From Cricetomys ansorgei (taxonomy: Eukaryota; Chordata; Mammalia; Rodentia; Nesomyidae), in the NCBI GenBank assembly GCA_026225945.1, contig JAMJFZ010001749.1:33462-97461 (forward strand): DNA of 64,000 nucleotides, given 5' to 3'. The notes under the pieces are model-generated. The model was not told where the DNA came from. It saw nothing but the letters and a program-made list of their open reading frames with translations, and did not search any database. Of this stretch, positions 12,354 through 27,463 are shown piece by piece; position 1 is the first letter of the stretch, and each line of letters starts with the position of its first letter. The position numbers were made by a program, and so were the translations under genes.

Positions 12354-15300
12354 CTGTAATCAGTAAAATGAATTAGGACCTAGGATGGCAACAACGTTTC
12401 TTGGAAGAAATGTTACTTTTTAATTTTTATTTACTTATTTACCTATCTATTTTTTGAGACAGGACTTACTGTAGCCCTGGCTGTCCTGGAACTCACTGTG
12501 TGAGTCTGCCTGGAGATCTGCCTGGAGATAGCTGTATCTGTGACACAGGCCACTCCCAGCACACCTGTGCTTCAGCCATATTGGGAATGTCAGTCACCCA
12601 GTTACCCAGATAGCCAGGTCAGCCTACACTGGGGATCTGCCTTTGACAGTCCCTGGTCCAGAGTAACAAAGGCTCTCCTTCCCTATGAACTGATCGAGGA
12701 GGCAAATATTCATGCCGGATCCCCAAGAACCCTGACTCTGTGACTAGGCTACGAGCCTGGATCTACAGCGGAATGGAGAGGACATGTCCCAAGGCCACAC
12801 AATTCTACAGTAACTCTGGTCCCTGGAGTCAGGTCAGTCAGCCAGTCATCCTAAGGAAAAAGGACATGGGCTTGCTCCAAAACCAGGAATGTTCTGCCTC
12901 TCTTTCTAGAAGTGAGAAAGCTAGATACTGTGGACATGCTCTTGTGGCTGGTTCAAAGTTAACATCAAAACAGAAGGAAATATCTACAATAGAATAAGAA
13001 CCTAAAATCTGTCCATCCTCTACAGTTATAGTGGGGAAGGGCCTATGTTAGCAGAATATGAGGTCCGAGCTAAATGTTAAAAAAAAAAAAAGTAGCTGCT
13101 TTTCACAAAGTGGATCCATCCCACTGGGCACCTGGAGATGGGAAAAGGGTCGCAGCATCCTCTGACTGGCTGCTGGAAGAGTGCACTGTTGCTAAATATT
13201 GCTGAATGACTAAAGGGATCTCACTTCCCTTCCCTTAAAGAGACTAGAGGCACCAAGCTTGGAACAAGCCACCAAGAGGCGGCCCTTCCTACTTTAAAAC
13301 CCAGGGTTTCTGCAGAGGCTGCTTTGGAACCCTGTTGAGGTTGTTTTGGATGTTCAGCAATGTCACAGACAGGGGAGTGGCTTGGGAGAAATTATATTTG
13401 ACAACATCAATGAAATTAAATATATATTTGTTTGTTTTGAGACAGTGTCTCAGAGAGCCTGGGCTGGCTCCAAAATCTTCCTGTAACCAAGGATGACCTG
13501 GAACATCTGAGCCTCCTGCCTTTACCCCCTGAGGGTGGATGACAGGGTTACACCACCACACCTGTTTTATACTCGCTAGAGATCAAACCCAGATTTTCAT
13601 GCAAGCTATGCAAGCACTCTTAACAACTGCACCCCAGCCCCAGCCCTGGATTTTGTTTTTGTGAGGCAGGATCTCATGTCGTCAAGGCTGGCCTCAAACT
13701 TGATATGTAGATGAGGATGGCTCTGAACTATTAATCCTTCTGCCTCCACCTTCCAAGTACTGAGTTTACAGGTGTTTGCAGAACTTGAGTTAAATGGTGC
13801 TAATGAAAAGTTGTTTCTCTGTTATTTGAGACAAGGTCTCTCCACATAGCCTTAGCTGTCCTGGTTACTCACTATGTAGGCTTGTCTTGAACTCACAGAG
13901 ATCTGCCTGCCTCTGCCTCCCAAGTGCTGGGATCAAAGGCATACACTGTCACACCTGGCCCTAGTGAAGAGTTATTAATGCCATAGAAAACTGGGTGTTG
14001 GGTCTGATTAGTGTGAAGCAAAAATAAACTTGAACAAAAAATTAAATAAGAAAGGATATGTATATAATATCACTTAAGATGATATTAAGTAAGGGCTGGA
14101 GTGGCTCTGTGGGTAAGAACATGTACTGCTCTTGGAGAGGACCCAAGTTCAGTTCCCGGCACCCACACTGGGTGGCTCACAACTGCCTGTAACCAGCTCT
14201 AGGGTGTCTGACATTCTCTTTGGGATTCCTCAGGCACCTGAACTCATATGAGCTTATACATAAATAGATAATTTTAAAATAATTAAAATAAATCTTTTAA
14301 AAAGAAAGAAAATTATTTAAATAAGGAAAAAAACACCTCAGTGATGGGAGAGAGGCCTCTGTTGTTTCCTCTTTTCTCACCCAGGAAAGATGAAGGAGCA
14401 TTTGGAAAGCAGAATATCTAGCAGTTTCTACCCACCCTCATACCTGGCTAAGACAATAAGGGCAATCAGCAAGATGAGAATGAGGGCTCCAGCAACAGTA
14501 CCCACGATGGTGAGGATCAGCTGAAATTCTGAAAGGGGAAAGACAAGGACAGTGTCCTGGTTAGTTTTAACTGTCAACGTGTCACAACCTAACCTGTGAA
14601 GAGTGTCTCAATGAGGCATTATCTAAATTGGGTTAGTCTATAGAGTGTGTGTGTATGTGGGGGGCGGGTTGCCTTGACTGTTGCTTAACATAGGAAGACC
14701 CAGCCCATTGTGGGAAACACCATTCCCTAGGCAGGAGTTCCTGAACAGTAAGAGAAAAGAGAATTAGCTGGGGACAAGAGAGCAGCAAGCAAGGATCTAG
14801 GTGCTTATTCTCTTTTTTCTCTCGACTGTGGGTATAATCTTTGAGTTCCTGCCTTGATTTTCCTGATATAATAGACTGTGACCTGAAATTATAAGTCAAA
14901 TAAAGCCTTTCTCCCTTATATTGCTTTTGGTCAGGGTATTTGTGTCAGCAACAGAAATGAAACTAGAACAAACAGCCTCCAGCAAGCAGGTCCTGTAGTC
15001 AACTGACTGCACAGAGGCTCGTGTTCCCAGGAACTCCTACGTGAGCTCAACCAAGTTCTGGTCTCCCAGCCAGGCAGAGGCAGGCAGGGTCGGTGCTCAT
15101 CTCTGTTCCCACCCTCTCCTTGTCCCCTGCCTTACCCATATCTTCAGCATACAATCATTACAAGCAGCCTTTCCAGCTATAAAGTCACAAATACAAAAGA
15201 AGCTGACTGAGGCAAGGTCTTTCTGGGCTTTGTGGAATCTCAACTGAGGTCTATACTTCATCTCTCTTACCAGTGCCTGCCCTGCAAGCTCCTCTTTTTC

Positions 15301-15596
15301 ATAAGCCAGAGGATCTAGGTGGGAACTAAACCTGTCACCAGTAGAGGAAGCAGGTAATGGCTTAAGAAGGAGTCTGTTAATGCCCACATATTTTCTACCT
15401 CAGACTAGTGCTATAAACCTTTTATTACATAGCCCAGGATAGACTTAAACTCATGGCAGTCCTCCTGCCTCAATGTCCCTAGTACTGAGATTATAAACAT
15501 TCACCACTATGTCTGGCTGCTATGGACTATTGAAATATGACTGTAAGATGGACTGAAAACTCATTAATACTCCCCCTCCCCTTTTTAAAAAAAGAT

Positions 15597-15632
<36 letters not shown>

Positions 15633-17277
15633 TTGTTTGTTTTTCAAGACAGGGTTTCTCTGTTGTAACTCTGGCTGTACTGGAACTCATTCTGTAGACC
15701 AGGCTGGCCTCGAATTTAGAGAAATCCACCTGCCTTCGCCTCCCAAGTGTTGGAAATAAAGGCGTGTACCACTACCACTGGGCTTAAAATTTAAAGTTAA
15801 TATTGTCCCAGACTGACGAAGATGAGTCATGGAAGAGAACGACACGCTGTTTTACAATGGCTCTTCCAAACTAGTAAACAGTAAGACTTGATAAGATCTG
15901 GGCCAGTATGGAGCCACAGGCCTTGAACTCAACTCTTGGGAAGCCAAGGCAGCCCAATTTCTGTGAGCTTGAGGTCAGTCTAAGTCTATAGAGTGAGTTC
16001 CAGGCTAGACAGGGCTACATAGTAAGACCCTGCCTTCAAAAATAAGTAAAAAAAACAAACAAACAAATAAAAAGATTTGATGAGACCTGAGAACTTACAT
16101 GCCTGGTTTCTAAGCAGCTCACATAGACCCAACATCGTTTGAAGCCCATTTATAACACACAATGTGAGTACAGTGGCTGAGGGTGCCCTCCTCTGGTCGG
16201 GAGTGGGTTCACCAGCTCATCTGGGTCTGAGTTCTGTTATTTCTAACAGCAGAACTGTCGCTGACCATCATCTATGGGTGAATGTGGGAAACGGGCTCAG
16301 AAGGCAAGCTCCCAGGACAGTTTCTCTCTCAGTGAATGAAGGCAGCCTTTGGTGGGGTGGGCAGCTCTGGAGGTAGATCCGAATGTGTTTTTTTCATGTT
16401 TAGTGACAGGGGGTCTATACTCACGGTCTTTGCAGTCCACCCCACTGTAGCCAAATGGACATCTGGAACACAGTCACAACAGAAAGTCACATTAACAAGC
16501 CTTGTGGGGAGTGTGTTGGAGTTCCCACCACAATCAGTATTTCTCCCTTCCCATCTGCCTTTGATTCTGTCCTCCCTTGCTCTTTCTTTTATCTTCTTTG
16601 TGCTTCCATTTTTCTAAGAGTACACCTTCCATGGGATCCGGAAGGGTGAGGTGTGTTCACCTCTGTGGCCTCATTTGCCACAGACTGAACCTCTGCATTT
16701 GCAACCTCTGAACCCCAGGAATGCTTGGCAATTCAGGTGAAGTCGAACCCAAGAGGCATGAAGTAGCGTGGGCACTCTCAAGGGGCATCTGGTGCCCTGT
16801 GATCAAAGGCATGCCATTCATATTCAGTTTTGTTTCCTCACCTCATGGGCACCTACCATGTTTCTAACTAGTGGATGATAGGTCCTACCTACTGTGATTC
16901 CTTGAGATACAGGATTCTGAGAAACCCTCGGATGGTGATGACACAGTGGCGCTCTACACCTGCCAACCCGTGCCAGCTTGCCAGCTTCCCCATACTAAGT
17001 CGAGTGTGTGCGGCACTCTCTGGTCTAGCTTTGCTGTGACGAGATAAGGATGGGGTGATTTCTTACTCTTCGCACTTCCCGTTGCTAGCCTTCTGGTAGC
17101 CCGGCAGGCACACGCACTCTGGTATTCCGTCATCCTTCCTTAAGCATTGCTTATTTTCCACCGCATTGCAGGACTCGGAGCACTCTAGGGTTTTAAAATA
17201 GAGAGATTTCTAGGTCATTTCCAGGAACAATCTCTTTTAAAAAAAAATGTGTGTGTGTGTGTGTGTGTGTGTGCGCG

Positions 17278-17309
<32 letters not shown>

Positions 17310-18097
17310 AGAATGTGTGTGTGCACCTGCGGGTGCACGTTTGTAATGGAGGGCACATTCCACAGCACACATCTGGAAGTCACAAGACAACTCTCCAGGT
17401 GAAGTCAGTTCTTTCCTTCCACCTTTACCCCAGTTTAGGGGATAAACTCAGGTCATCAAGCTCGACAAGTACCTTTGCTGGTTGAGCCATCTCGCCAGCC
17501 CAGAGATGATCTCTTCAATCCCAAGATGCCATGGGACAGCATACAAATCTGTACATTGGCCACCTCAACAGCTCCCAGCCCAGGCCCAAGCCCTAGTCTA
17601 AATTCAAAATACACACGAGAACTCAAGCAGTCATGTTTGTATTTTGAAAATACGAAAGGAGGGAAAGTGAGAGTTATGAAGGATGTCGGGAAGCTGCTGG
17701 AATGCTTACCAGAACAAGAAGCAGCCTGTGGGGTTGGCCTCATCAGCCCAGGTTTACACGTGCATTGAACATGGCAATCACTTCCGGTACCCTTTTCACA
17801 ACCATAATATTCACACACATCCTGTGCTGTGAGAGGCACAAATAGTTAAAAACACATTGGGGAAGCCCATATATATAATCCATATGAGCATCTCACTCCC
17901 TTACTATTACATTCCGCTCTCTAGTCATTTGATCTCTGATGGGCCCAAGTTCCCTCCACCGATAAAATGACACTAATAGTTCTTGTTCACATGATTGCAG
18001 TGAGAACAGAGTGAGCTCTGTAAATCACAAGCCTTCCTTCTTTTGTTCATTTGTAGATAGTGATATTTAAATGTTAGGCCAAGGACACTGAGTTCAT

Positions 18098-18153
<56 letters not shown>

Positions 18154-21097
18154 GGGTTTTTAAGACAGGGTTTCTCTGGGTAACCCTGGCTATCTTGGAA
18201 CTCACTATGTAGATGAAGCTGGCCTTGAACTCAGAGATTTGCCTGCCTCTACCTCCTGAGTGCTGAGATTAAAGGCATGTACCACTACATCCTATACCTG
18301 GCTTTTGATACTGAGTAAAAAATATATATACATATATATATGTATATATATATATTGTAAAATATATATACAGATATATATTTTATTACATGCACCATGT
18401 GTGCCGGTATCCACAGAGGCCAGAAGACAGTGAAAGATGCTCTGGAACTAATGTTAAAAGTGTTTGTTAGGTGCCTGACATGGTTGCTGGGATTCAAGCT
18501 CTAGTTCAGTTTTCATGATTAAACAGCAAGTGTTCTTAACCACTGACCGTCTCTCCAGCCTGTGACTTACTCCCTGAGCTAGAGAATCTTTTGGAAGGCT
18601 CTAGGCTGGAGCACACCATGAGAGAACAGCCTTCCAAGAATGTTAGTCTAGACATGGATTGCAAGCGCTAGGGGTAAGAAGATGAATATCAGAGGGGAGC
18701 AGAGGAGAGAAAGAGCCAGAAAAGTGGCATTGCTCTTCTCCAATAAAAAGCCTGAACTGCAACTAACCCACTGCAGCTTGAAAATACCTCCAGCTCAAAA
18801 TCTAAAGAAAGAAGGCCCAGAAGAGGATATATTTTGCGACTAGACTGAAGAGCAGGAAAAGATGTCTTCCTCTGAGTTCTGAGGCACTGGCTTCCATCTG
18901 GGGCAGTTTGCTCTGTAGCTATCTCCAGACATCAGCTTGTGGTACTCAGTTAATCTACTTAAATGTGCACCACTGGTTTCAGAATGGAGGGAAATGTTCA
19001 GAGAGGTGGTCCCAAAAGCACTTTTGAGATCTGGCACTAAATGGTTTCAGTTGTACCAGGGTTTATAGCCACAACAATTACTCAGGAGCATAAAAATGAG
19101 GAAACTGCAGTTGTGGGGATCCCAAAGATTATCCTGAGAACTGCGTAAGTTGTTCTTAGGTGATGATCCCCTGCGGTCAGTGCCCATGCTTATGGGAACT
19201 CTCAACTCTTTCATGTGTATTCTAGGTCCTACCCAGCCCCAAACAGGTCAAGCTCCATGACGCAGAGGCTATGGACTGATTGGTGGGTAGCAGTGGGGGC
19301 CTTAGAAGAGCTTTGTCTCAGGGCATTTGTGCTTCAGGTCCTAACATAAGAATCTTTGTAGTGCTGGAGAGATGGCTCAGCAGTTAAGAGCATTTCCAAA
19401 GGGCCTGAGGTTAGTCCCCAGCACCCACATCAGGCAGCTCACAAGTTCCTGTTACTCCCGCTCCAAGGGATCAGACACTTATGGCCTCTTCAGGAACCTG
19501 CACTCGTACCTACACAGAATACACATATAACTAAAAATAACTAACTAAATAAAATCTTTTTAAAAAGGGAAATTTGAAGCTAGGCGGTGGTGGGGCACAA
19601 TTTTAGCCCCAGTACTTGGGAGGCAGAGGTGGGCAGATCTCTGAGTTTGAGGCCAGCCTGGTCTACAGAAAGAAAGATCCAGGACAGCCAGGGCTACAGG
19701 GAGAAACCCTTCTTTGAAAAAACCAAAAGGAAATTTGGAGGCAGCAATCTATCTCTCGATTTGTCCTCTTCTTATAGTGGCAAAATCAACAGAAAGTTAG
19801 ATCTTTAGGCAAAAGTGAGTACAATTATTTAGTACTTACAAGTATACCCCGCTATGCCGTTGTTACTCCCTATTGCCTTTCTGATTGCAGCAGATATAGT
19901 GTCTTCATTTTGAGTTGTATTTTGTTTAAAAATATTTACTACTGATGCATACACAGTCTTTTTGGCATCTGCTCGCATTGCAGATCTTGATGACAGAGAA
20001 GGGGAGGGGCTGAAAATGCAATAAAGACATCAATGAATGAATCAACTTGAAGAATCAACAAAATAGTGTTTGCACCTCCCCAGCATCCAGACCTCTTGAG
20101 CTCTAGTCCTGACCGCTGTCCTACTGCACAACAGAGAGCCAGGCTAATGTCAGATTTTCAGCCTGGCAGCTTTTATTTGACTTGTGTTCAGAGAAGCTAC
20201 AATGAAAACGACATTCTGCTGGGAGGTGCTTGGAATTCTCAGCCCAATTGTTGACCAGGTGTGATTTGCAGCCAAAGGATCCAACCGAACTAGTTCTGAT
20301 GATGCCCTGGCCTGTGTGAACAAGATGCTGGGCAACCATCCATAGCCCTCCTTCTCCAGGCCACACCCTGCCCACCCTGGCCAGAGCCAGTGTGACCGTA
20401 GAGGCATCACAGAGGCACACAGTTCCCTCTGCAGTGCTCCACCTACCTACCTCTTCTTTTGTGTGGTCTGTGAATATGAAGGCCAGAGACCGATATCAGG
20501 TGCCTGTTGCTCTCTACCTTAATGTTATTAATTTAGTTGCTTGGTCAATATGTATATTGTGTTTATGAAAACAAGAATCATCATAGAAAACTACTTCAGT
20601 TCTCTACAAGTCTGTTCCCAAGCTTTGAGGAAGCTCGCCTTCTTTTGGGTTGCCCAACCTTTCTTCTGGGCAAGGGTTATTTCGGCATCATTTCATTTCT
20701 CTTTTTCAGTTGTATTTTATTTTTTGTGTATGGTTATTTTGCCTGTATGTATGTCTGTGCATTGCCTGTGTGTCTGGTGCCCACAGACGCCAGAAGAAGG
20801 TGTTAGATCCCCCGGAATTGGAGTGAGCCACCATGTGGGTGCTGGGAATTGAACCTGGGTCCTTTAGAGGAGTAGCCAGGGCTTTTAATCAATGACCCAT
20901 CTCCTTAGCCCTCACTTTTTCACCTTTCTCTTCAGCTTTCACAGGTTGAATTCTCTTACATAGCAGCATGAGCTTTCCTATTCACATCCTCCTTCGTGTC
21001 TGGAGCTACACTGTTCTTTACATACTGATAGAAAAAATGTAATTACATTTACTTATCCATCCATCTGTCTATCTATCCATCTATCTATCTATCTATC

Positions 21098-21151
<54 letters not shown>

Positions 21152-24100
21152 CCATGAGTGCTGCAGCACACCTATAGAGGCCAATGGACAATTTTCTAGA
21201 GTTCTGGGGATCAAACCCAGGTCATCAAGTTTGGTGGCAAGCGCCTTCACTCACTGAGCCATCTTGCCAGCCTGAGAATGGGTTCCTTACAAGCATTTTC
21301 ATCTTCTTCCCTCATATCGTCTTCAACATTCTGCCTCATGATGGCTTCCCATGTACTTCATTGAGCCATGACCAGGGAGTCCTCTGGACTGTGATAGACA
21401 GATAAGCCTCTATCCACAGCTTGCTTCTTGGCCCCAAAACTTTATTGCCAGTTGCCATTCTGGCAGGAACCATCCAATAGCAAGTGAAGGCCTTGGCTGA
21501 CCACCAGTGCTTTCCAGGATGTGTTCTCTCCAGGTACCTCCCCTTGCCTGTGTGGATCCTGTCTATACCAAACCTACTGATAGGCCTATGGGCCACCAGG
21601 CAAAAGCAGCAGCCTGTAGCTTTCGTACTGTATCTTGGTAGTTCATGAGCACAGGCTATTATATCCCTTACACCTGGCATAAGCAACCTGGAAGGTGATG
21701 CTCCCGTCAGCTACATGAGCTGTCTCCCTGTATTTGGATGTCTTGCACTTGTTTTTCTCTTGGGTCACTAAACATTTCTGAGCACAGTAGTCAGTTTACC
21801 CTCTAATTGTTTCCTAAATTCTCTTATTATCTCTTCTAGAGTAGCTTTCATCCTTGGTGACTTTAGCAAACCCCGACTTGCAACACTGTGGTACTACGCA
21901 GACCCACAGGCCCTTCAGTGAAGGCGTAGGGACAGTCCACCTTCGGAGACAGGTCTCTCACTGAGCCTGGAGCCCACCAATTTGGTTATATTGGCTGGCC
22001 AATGAGCTCCAGGGATCCACCTGTTTCTGTTCTGGTATCACAAGCGTGGGCCACTGACCAAGGCTTTTTACACAGTGCTGGGGATCCAAACTTAGGTACT
22101 CGTGCTTGTGTGGCAAGCCCCTCACCAATGGAGCATCTCTCAGCCCTGTGGTTATCTCTTCTTGACTTGTGACTTAACACAAGAGAGCTTGTGACATGGG
22201 AGCTCAAGAGAAGAGAAGAGAAACAAAGCTATGCTGCCTCCAAAGTAACTCACTGGCTCAGAGCAAACTTACCTCACTTTAAGAATTATAGTCTGTCCAA
22301 AATCAGCCTGAGAAAATGTGCTTTGAAACTGTGGAAGAGACCAGATGTAATAACAAGGTGAAAAAAAAATTCAAATTATATTCTAGGTTTAAACATTTCT
22401 TTCTTTCCTTTCTTTTTATCTTCCTCCCTCTCTTTCCCTTCTTTCTTCCCTTCCTTCTCTCCTTCCCTCCCTTCATTTCTGAGACAGGTCTCATGTACCT
22501 CAGGCTAGCCTCAAACTCACCATGTAGGCAAGGATGACCTTAAACTCCTGACCCTCCTCCTGCCTCTACCTCTGAAATGCTGGGATTACAGACATGTATC
22601 TCCACACCCAGATGACACACTGCTGGAGATCAAACCTAGACCCTGTGAACAAGGCAAGCACTCTGCTAACTAAGCTACATACATATTAGGCAAGTACTCT
22701 ACTATTGAGCCCTTTTCATTTTACATTTATATATTTATGTATCTGCTTGTTTTGTGGTTCTAGGAATTGAACCCAGGGTACTGTGCATGCTAGGCAAGGG
22801 CTATATAGCTCAGTGACTATATCCCAGCTCAACTCTTTCTAAAATTAATAATAATAATGATAACAATAACAAGGTAGGTTGATTAAGTTGGCCTTAAACT
22901 CACTCTTCAGCCCAGGCAAGCCTTGAACTTGTGATCCTCCTGCCTCAGCCTCCCAAGTAGCTGGGATCACAGTCCTGTGTCCCAAGCCCCAGCTTGTTTA
23001 CAGAAATAGAAACATTGATCTTAGGATCCCAGGCAGTGCCTAATAGAGAATACGGAAATCCCTTTGCAAAGTCCAGTTAGATCCAACTGGGTATAAAACA
23101 GACTCTGGAAGACGTCTCATGGCCTGAGCTGGGACTGGCACACAGGGTCTGTTGAGGAGATGGTCTCTGATTTCCTAACTATGCTCCAGAGAATGCCAAG
23201 GGGTTCTAAAATATCTCTGTTGTATTAAAAATCTCTTTGAAGCTTGCTGCTGGTGGTTCAAGCCTTTAATCCCAGCACTCGGGACGTATAGGCAGGTAAA
23301 TCTCTGAGTTCGAGGCCAGCCTGGTCTACAGAGTGACTTCCAGGACAGCCAGAGCTACACAGAGAAGAGAAACCCTGTCTCAAAAAACAAAAACAAACAC
23401 ACACACAAAATTCTCTTTGAAACCAGGCATGGTGGTTCATGCCTGTAATCCCAGCATCAAAAGGCTGAGACAGGAGGATGGCCATCATTTGAGGCCAGCC
23501 TCAGTTACACAGTGAGTTCCAGCGTGAGACAAACACAGAGGCACATCTCTGAGTGCTTTCCTCACAAGTCTGACTGAATCCCTGGAACCCACATTAAAAC
23601 ATGGGTGCAGCGGTGCACATCTGTAATCCCAGGAATCTTATGGTTGAGATGAGAGGCAGAGAGAGGAGAATCACCGGGAAGCTGGAGGGCCAACCAGCTT
23701 GGAATATGAACTGTGGCAGAAACAAGAGCCCATGCCTCGCCAGGTGGAAGGAGAGCCAACTCCTGAGTGTTGTCCTCTGACACAGGCACTGGGACACACT
23801 CACATCCGTGCGCATACACACACACAAATCACAAATAAAATAGTTTTAAAAAGAACCACAGCACAAAAACCCTTTCTAAAACCATAAGACTCCTTCACCG
23901 CCTCCCTGGATCCCCCAGGAACACCCAGCCCTGGCTGAGCTCAGGTGTCTAAACACTGGCTAGATGCTATGGAGTGTTCCAGGCCCAACCCCTGGGCTCC
24001 AGAGTGGCTCCCCACATTCCACTCCTTCCCTGCCAGCATACTCGCTTTCAAGACTAGGAATGAAGTGAAATTACTGTTCATTGTGATTTTTTTTTTATTT

Positions 24101-27100
24101 TTAAATAGAGGCAAAAATATCGTATGTAGTTCCTCTACTACAGGTAAAAATAAGCCATATTGGTATGGAAATTTATGTAAATCTGAACATAAAAAGAGAA
24201 AAAGAAAAATGTCTTTACACCCGGTCCAAAATAATGTTTTTTTTTTTTTCTTGTTTGTAACCCTGGCTGTCCCGGAACTCACTCTGTGGACCAGGCTGGC
24301 CTTGAACTCACAGTGATCCATCTGCCTCTGCCTCTCAAGTGCTGGGATTAAAGGCATGCGTCACCACCACTCAGCTCAAAATAATAAATTATTAATTAAG
24401 TTGCTATGCTAGGAGGTAAAACCCCAGGTCTTTCTCATGCTAGACAAGTACTCTACCACTAAGCCATATCCCCAGCCCGTTCTGAAATTATCTATCTGAA
24501 GACACCATTAGAGCTCTTGTCTATTTAAAACCACACTAACAGCTTCTATAACAGGCAGGCCTGGAGCAGCTTCCCAAGGCTGCTCTCTTGGGGCATGGCA
24601 GGACTGCGCTGGGTGCTCTGTCTCAGGTGCACAGCCAAATGGAGACCCAAGAATCCCCAGGGGTCTACCTGTCCACCAGGAAGGGTGCATTTCACTGTGT
24701 CAACAACAGATACAACTGTGCCATGTGGCACATGAAGATCAGCCCACACCCCGCAGGCCCAGGTGAGAAAGAAGATACTTCATAGATAGGAAAGTGGGAA
24801 AATACTTACAAAGTTAACAACTGTGTTGTGAAAATCTTGATAGGACTGCGAGTTTTGGTCATCCAAGCTATCTCCTTCAGACACTTTCACGCCAATCTCT
24901 CCAGGGAATGTCTTTCCTGAAAATTAGGCAAATCTTTCTGTACCATTTAATGTTAACAGGCCCATTTCAATTTCAGGTTTAAACATACGTTACTTTTCTT
25001 CTTCTTTCTCTCTTTCCCTTTTCCTTTTCCTTCTTTAAACATGGTCTCACTGTGTCGTCCTGCCTGCTGGCTGGTCTGGAACTTCATTTGTAAACCAGAC
25101 TGGTACTGAACTCACAGAGAACTGCCTGCTGTCCCTCCTGAGTGCTGGGATTAAAGGGCGTGTGACACCATCTCTGGTTTATTTTGTCATTCTTGAACTT
25201 AGTGTTTCTTACTATTTAAAATAGACTTTTGGAGTGATCGTTTACATATAGTAGGTCCCCAGAAGTTAGATTATTAGTGTTAAAAATGCAAACTTTGGGA
25301 AACAGCTCTCTAACTATTGTGGGCAACAGAGTACATTTGCTTTTTACACAATTGATATGCTCTAGCAAGAAAAGTCATTTCTTATTCATGAGACAGAACA
25401 AAAACATATTATTTAGACCAGTGGTTCTCAACTTGTGGGTTGTGACCCTTTGGGGATTGAATGGCCCTTTCACAGGGGTCACCTAAGTCCAGCTGCTTAT
25501 CAGTTATTTACATTACAATTCATAACAGTAGCAAAATTACAGTTACAAAGTAGCAACAAAAATAATTTTATTGGGTCACCACAACATGAGGAACTGTATT
25601 AAAGGGTCGCAGCATTAGGAAGGTTGAGATCCACTGATTTAGACAGGCAGGCAGGCTTTGGGCTCCACTGCACTGGGTAATCTAATCTAGCTTGTATTGA
25701 GGCACATTCAAAGTCCATTTCTGGAGCTCTGACAGCTCAGATGAGGCCCCCTCATCTGAGCCTGCTACTCTCTTCTGCTTCGGTGCCCCAGGGTTGCAGT
25801 GGTACACAAGTTCTTGTCATCATGCAGTCAATTTTCAGGGGCTGTGGTAGCACTTGCTCTCAGTTTATGACTAGCACCTTCTGGAGCAGCGGAGAGGAAA
25901 GCTTCGGCCCACACCAGACCTTCAGCCTAGCTTGAAAATCTGCCTTACACTATCCCCACTCCCACAGGGTTGGATGGGACAAAAGCTAGAGACTCTTCCC
26001 AGGTCTAACTTGCCTTCAGTTTTTCTTCTTCCTCTTTTACTATCATTTTGAGATACCTCTAAAACCCACTTTAGATCTGAGATGCAGGGCTCTGCCATGG
26101 TTATTCTTCATAACTTACCTCTCACACACACCGAAGAGTTGTCATAGTAATAGCCTTCCATACACACGCAGAAATGTTTGTTATACAGGTTAACACAAGA
26201 AGCATATCCTTTACAGGGATCAGCCTTGCAAGGATTAAGGGGATCTAAGATGGAAGAAGAAGACATTAGAAATCCGCAGAACTCAACAACAACTCCTAGT
26301 GACTAGGGTCCACTCTCCATGCTCTCCTGAAAACATCTGTCTTCCCTTTGAGACAGAATCTCAGTGTGTAGCCCATAGGCTGTCCTGGAACTTGCTATGT
26401 AGACCAGGTTAGCCTTGAACTTACAGAGACCTCCCTGCCTCTGCCTCTGCCTCCTGAGTACTGGGATCAAAGGCATGTGCCACCACATCTGGCTTCCATA
26501 CCCTTTCTGCATGACTCTGCAATACATCCTCATAAGGGCTCGAAATAATCTACATTCATTTTCTTAGGTCTCTTGGGAGGACTGATGGGAGCTGAGTGCT
26601 CGCTGACAGTGAAGGTTAGAGATTGGTAGACTGAGCCTTCTTGAGAAAGAAAGGGGGTGGGGTGAGGGTGGCAGCTTTCTAAGGAGCCAAGGATTTTCAG
26701 ATCTCTTCTGTGCTTAATGACTTCAGTGCCTGTTCTCAACCACTGAGTAAGGCTCCCCAAAGCCTTTATAAATAAATCAGCTTTTTACAAGATAGTGTGG
26801 CAATCACCATAGAGGGCAGGACAGCAAGCAGTTTCAAAGGGAAACTAGATGCCGTGATCTGATGAGCATAGCTGGCACACATCCGTGAAGAAAGGAAGAG
26901 AATGTCAGGCATGCACCTTTAGTCCCAGCCCTCAGGAGATAGACACAGTTGGAGCTCTATGAGTTTGAGGCCAGCTTGGTCTACAGAGCAAGTTTCAGGC
27001 CAGCCAGAGTTACAGAAGAAGACTCTGTCTCAAAAGAAAGAAAGAAATGGAAGGAGAAAGGGAGCAATAAAAAAAGAAAATGACATTGACCCAGTGGACT

Positions 27101-27397
27101 TCCTCCCATTTAGTGTGAACCAAGTCCAATCTTTCTTAGCGTCCCGTGAGATTGGGGTAGGATGGCCTGGACGACCCAGCGAGCTTTCGAAGGGGAGCCA
27201 CAGGATGCTCTACACCCTTGGCTCTGTGAGGGAGGACTCAGAATAAAGAGATCTTACAATGGCTCCTGCACCCTGACCTAGATTCCTGGGCCAGGCATAT
27301 ATAGCTCAAGCTGTCTTTCTAGAGTGGTGAGATTGGAAGGGGAAGTTCTAAAGGTGAGCAAATGGTGATCTTGGTTGGGATTCTTTCTTTCTTTCCT

Positions 27398-27463
<66 letters not shown>

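Noticed and set aside
21280..21760. Possible processed pseudogene in MUC13 intron 5 (116-codon minus-strand reading)
   Set aside because: I could not match it to any protein family and saw no poly-A tail or target duplication; treated as unique intron.
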